Below are positions 14,015 through 14,954 of a stretch of DNA of 14,954 bases, in pieces. The stretch is from NCBI GenBank assembly GCA_038213005.1, contig JBBQTU010000092.1:1-14954 (forward strand). Reading direction: 5' to 3'. Position numbers and translations under genes: made by a program. Under the pieces are notes generated by a model. The model did not search any database, had not been told where the DNA came from, and worked only from the letters and a program-made list of their open reading frames with translations. Origin of the DNA: JBBQTU01 sp038213005 (GTDB taxonomy: Bacteria; Planctomycetota; Phycisphaerae; Tepidisphaerales; Tepidisphaeraceae). How positions within the stretch are numbered: position 1 is the first letter of the stretch; the number at the start of each line of letters is the position of its first letter.

Positions 14015-14954
14015 ATGGGATTTGCCAGCGGAGCCATCAACTATCGTCGTTACGCCGTCATCGGAGCCGAGAACCCCGAGATTCCTTCCGAGGAACTGCT
14101 CGAGAAACTTGACCAGTTTGCCCTTCGCCCGGGCGAACTGGGGGTGCCTGAGCCCAGCGAGTGGGGCTGGTCGGGCGGGCGGCATGTGCTGGATGCCAAC
14201 TTCGGGTTCCAGAACAACGTCTATGCCGACTGCCTCTATTTCGCCTTGCGGGTGGACACCAACAAGGTGCCGGGGGACATCAAAAAGGCGTATCAGATCA
14301 TGGAGGAGGATGCCGCTGCCAAGGGTAATCCCTCCGGATTCATCAGCAAGAAGCAGAAGAAGGACGTCAAAGACACCGTCAGCAAGAAGGTGGATGAGGA
14401 ACTGCGCAGCGGGCGGTTCCGCCGCAGCAAGCTGCTGCTGGTGCTGTGGGATCTGCCCAGCCATACGCTTTATTGTGCGGCGGGCAACAGCGACCAGGAG
14501 AAGCTTCTGGAGCTGTTCGAGCGGACATTTGGGTTGACGCTGCAATTGCTTTCCTCCGGGTCGGTGGCGCTGCGGCAGTTGGAAGCTGCGGGCAAGCGGC
14601 GGACGTATGAGGATCTCAAGGCGTCGCGGTTTGTCACCGGTCCGGCCGGCGAGGGGCAGACGGCCGACTATCCGTGGGTGGCCAAGAGTTCGGAGAAGGC
14701 CGACTTCCTGGGCAACGAGTTTCTCCTGTGGCTGTGGCACGAGGCCGACAACCGCACGGGGATCATCCCGACGGCGGATGGGGATGTGACGGTGATGTTC
14801 GACAAGTCACTGGACCTGGACTGCGCGTTTGGCGAGAGCGGCAAGGACTCGCTCCGCGGCGCCGGGCCGACCCGGATGCCCGAGGCGCTGGACGCCCTGC
14901 GCAGCGGCAAGGTGCCGCGCAAGGCGGGGCTGATCATGGACGCCCATTCGCAGC
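14015..14954 (+). CDS. RdgC-like protein (3' partial)
   Basis: The frame is open from ATG 14015 to the end of the window (313 residues seen). I read it as a divergent member of the RdgC family, DNA-binding ring proteins that affect RecA and recombination. Supporting pattern: FISKKQKKDVKDTVSKKV (109-126), then LLLVLWDLPSHTLYCAAG (140-157), then LFERTFGLTLQLLS (167-180), parallel to the KK-x-KDxLKDEV...WID...D..A...L..LR.SLG order of E. coli RdgC. FLGNEFLLWLWHEAD (231-245) is a further family-like block. The N-terminus, MGFASGAINYRRY, differs from E. coli, whose protein is about 300 residues; this one is longer. No signal peptide is seen, so it is likely cytoplasmic and nucleoid-associated. It lies beside the damaged restriction genes. 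There is no Shine-Dalgarno; the ATG fits the family N-terminus. Confidence 0.7.
   Translation, partial: MGFASGAINYRRYAVIGAENPEIPSEELLEKLDQFALRPGELGVPEPSEWGWSGGRHVLDANFGFQNNVYADCLYFALRVDTNKVPGDIKKAYQIMEEDAAAKGNPSGFISKKQKKDVKDTVSKKVDEELRSGRFRRSKLLLVLWDLPSHTLYCAAGNSDQEKLLELFERTFGLTLQLLSSGSVALRQLEAAGKRRTYEDLKASRFVTGPAGEGQTADYPWVAKSSEKADFLGNEFLLWLWHEADNRTGIIPTADGDVTVMFDKSLDLDCAFGESGKDSLRGAGPTRMPEALDALRSGKVPRKAGLIMDAHSQ

Noticed and set aside
13568..14740. 390-residue minus-strand open frame across the HNH and RdgC-like genes
   Set aside because: Antisense to two genes with clear family features, rich in Pro, Arg and Gln, no domain.

Overview
The window is GC-rich, with nine complete genes that look intact, one broken gene, one gene that is probably frameshifted, and two genes cut by the window ends. 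Gene content points to a bacterium of the phylum Planctomycetota: a very long AsmA-like protein, a family-2 glycosyltransferase fused to DUF2062, a GH78-like rhamnosidase of the 'KRDR' type, and an RdgC-like protein starting MGFASGAI. This is inferred from remembered family resemblance, not from a search. No rRNA, tRNA, CRISPR array, transposase or integrase was seen.

Layout. 1-3294 (+): AsmA-like envelope protein, 5' end missing. 3310-4608 (-): glycosyltransferase/DUF2062 protein, convergent with the first gene. 4797-5504 (+): alpha/beta hydrolase. 5529-6011 (+): folK. 6088-6681 (+): unknown four-helix membrane protein. 6765-7187 (-): Spy/CpxP-like periplasmic protein with a probable terminator. 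7335-9419 (+): GH78-like glycoside hydrolase, divergent from the Spy-like gene. 9487-9738 (+): small unknown protein. 10022-11131 (+): trypsin-like protease with PDZ domain and lipoprotein-type signal. 11139-11360 (-): infA with a GTG start. About 650 bases without a convincing gene follow, holding short tandem repeats.

12010-14954 is a different sort of region: a DNA methyltransferase joined to an Mrr-like nuclease domain, an HNH endonuclease and an RdgC-like protein. The first looks like a restriction-modification enzyme but has lost its central part and its two halves are in different frames. The HNH gene carries what look like two mutually compensating single-base shifts. Either the restriction locus is decaying or the assembly has errors here; the raw reads would decide.

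The other genes are mostly housekeeping and envelope functions in single-gene units on alternating strands, so little can be said of shared pathways. The AsmA-like protein, glycosyltransferase, Spy-like protein and protease all concern the cell envelope. One feature links many of the genes: several starts have no Shine-Dalgarno sequence but carry a -10-like hexamer 6-7 bases upstream (6088, 7335, 9487, perhaps 4797 and 5529; 10 bases at 12010 and 14015), as expected for leaderless mRNAs. The Spy-like gene, the protease and infA instead have clear Shine-Dalgarno sequences.
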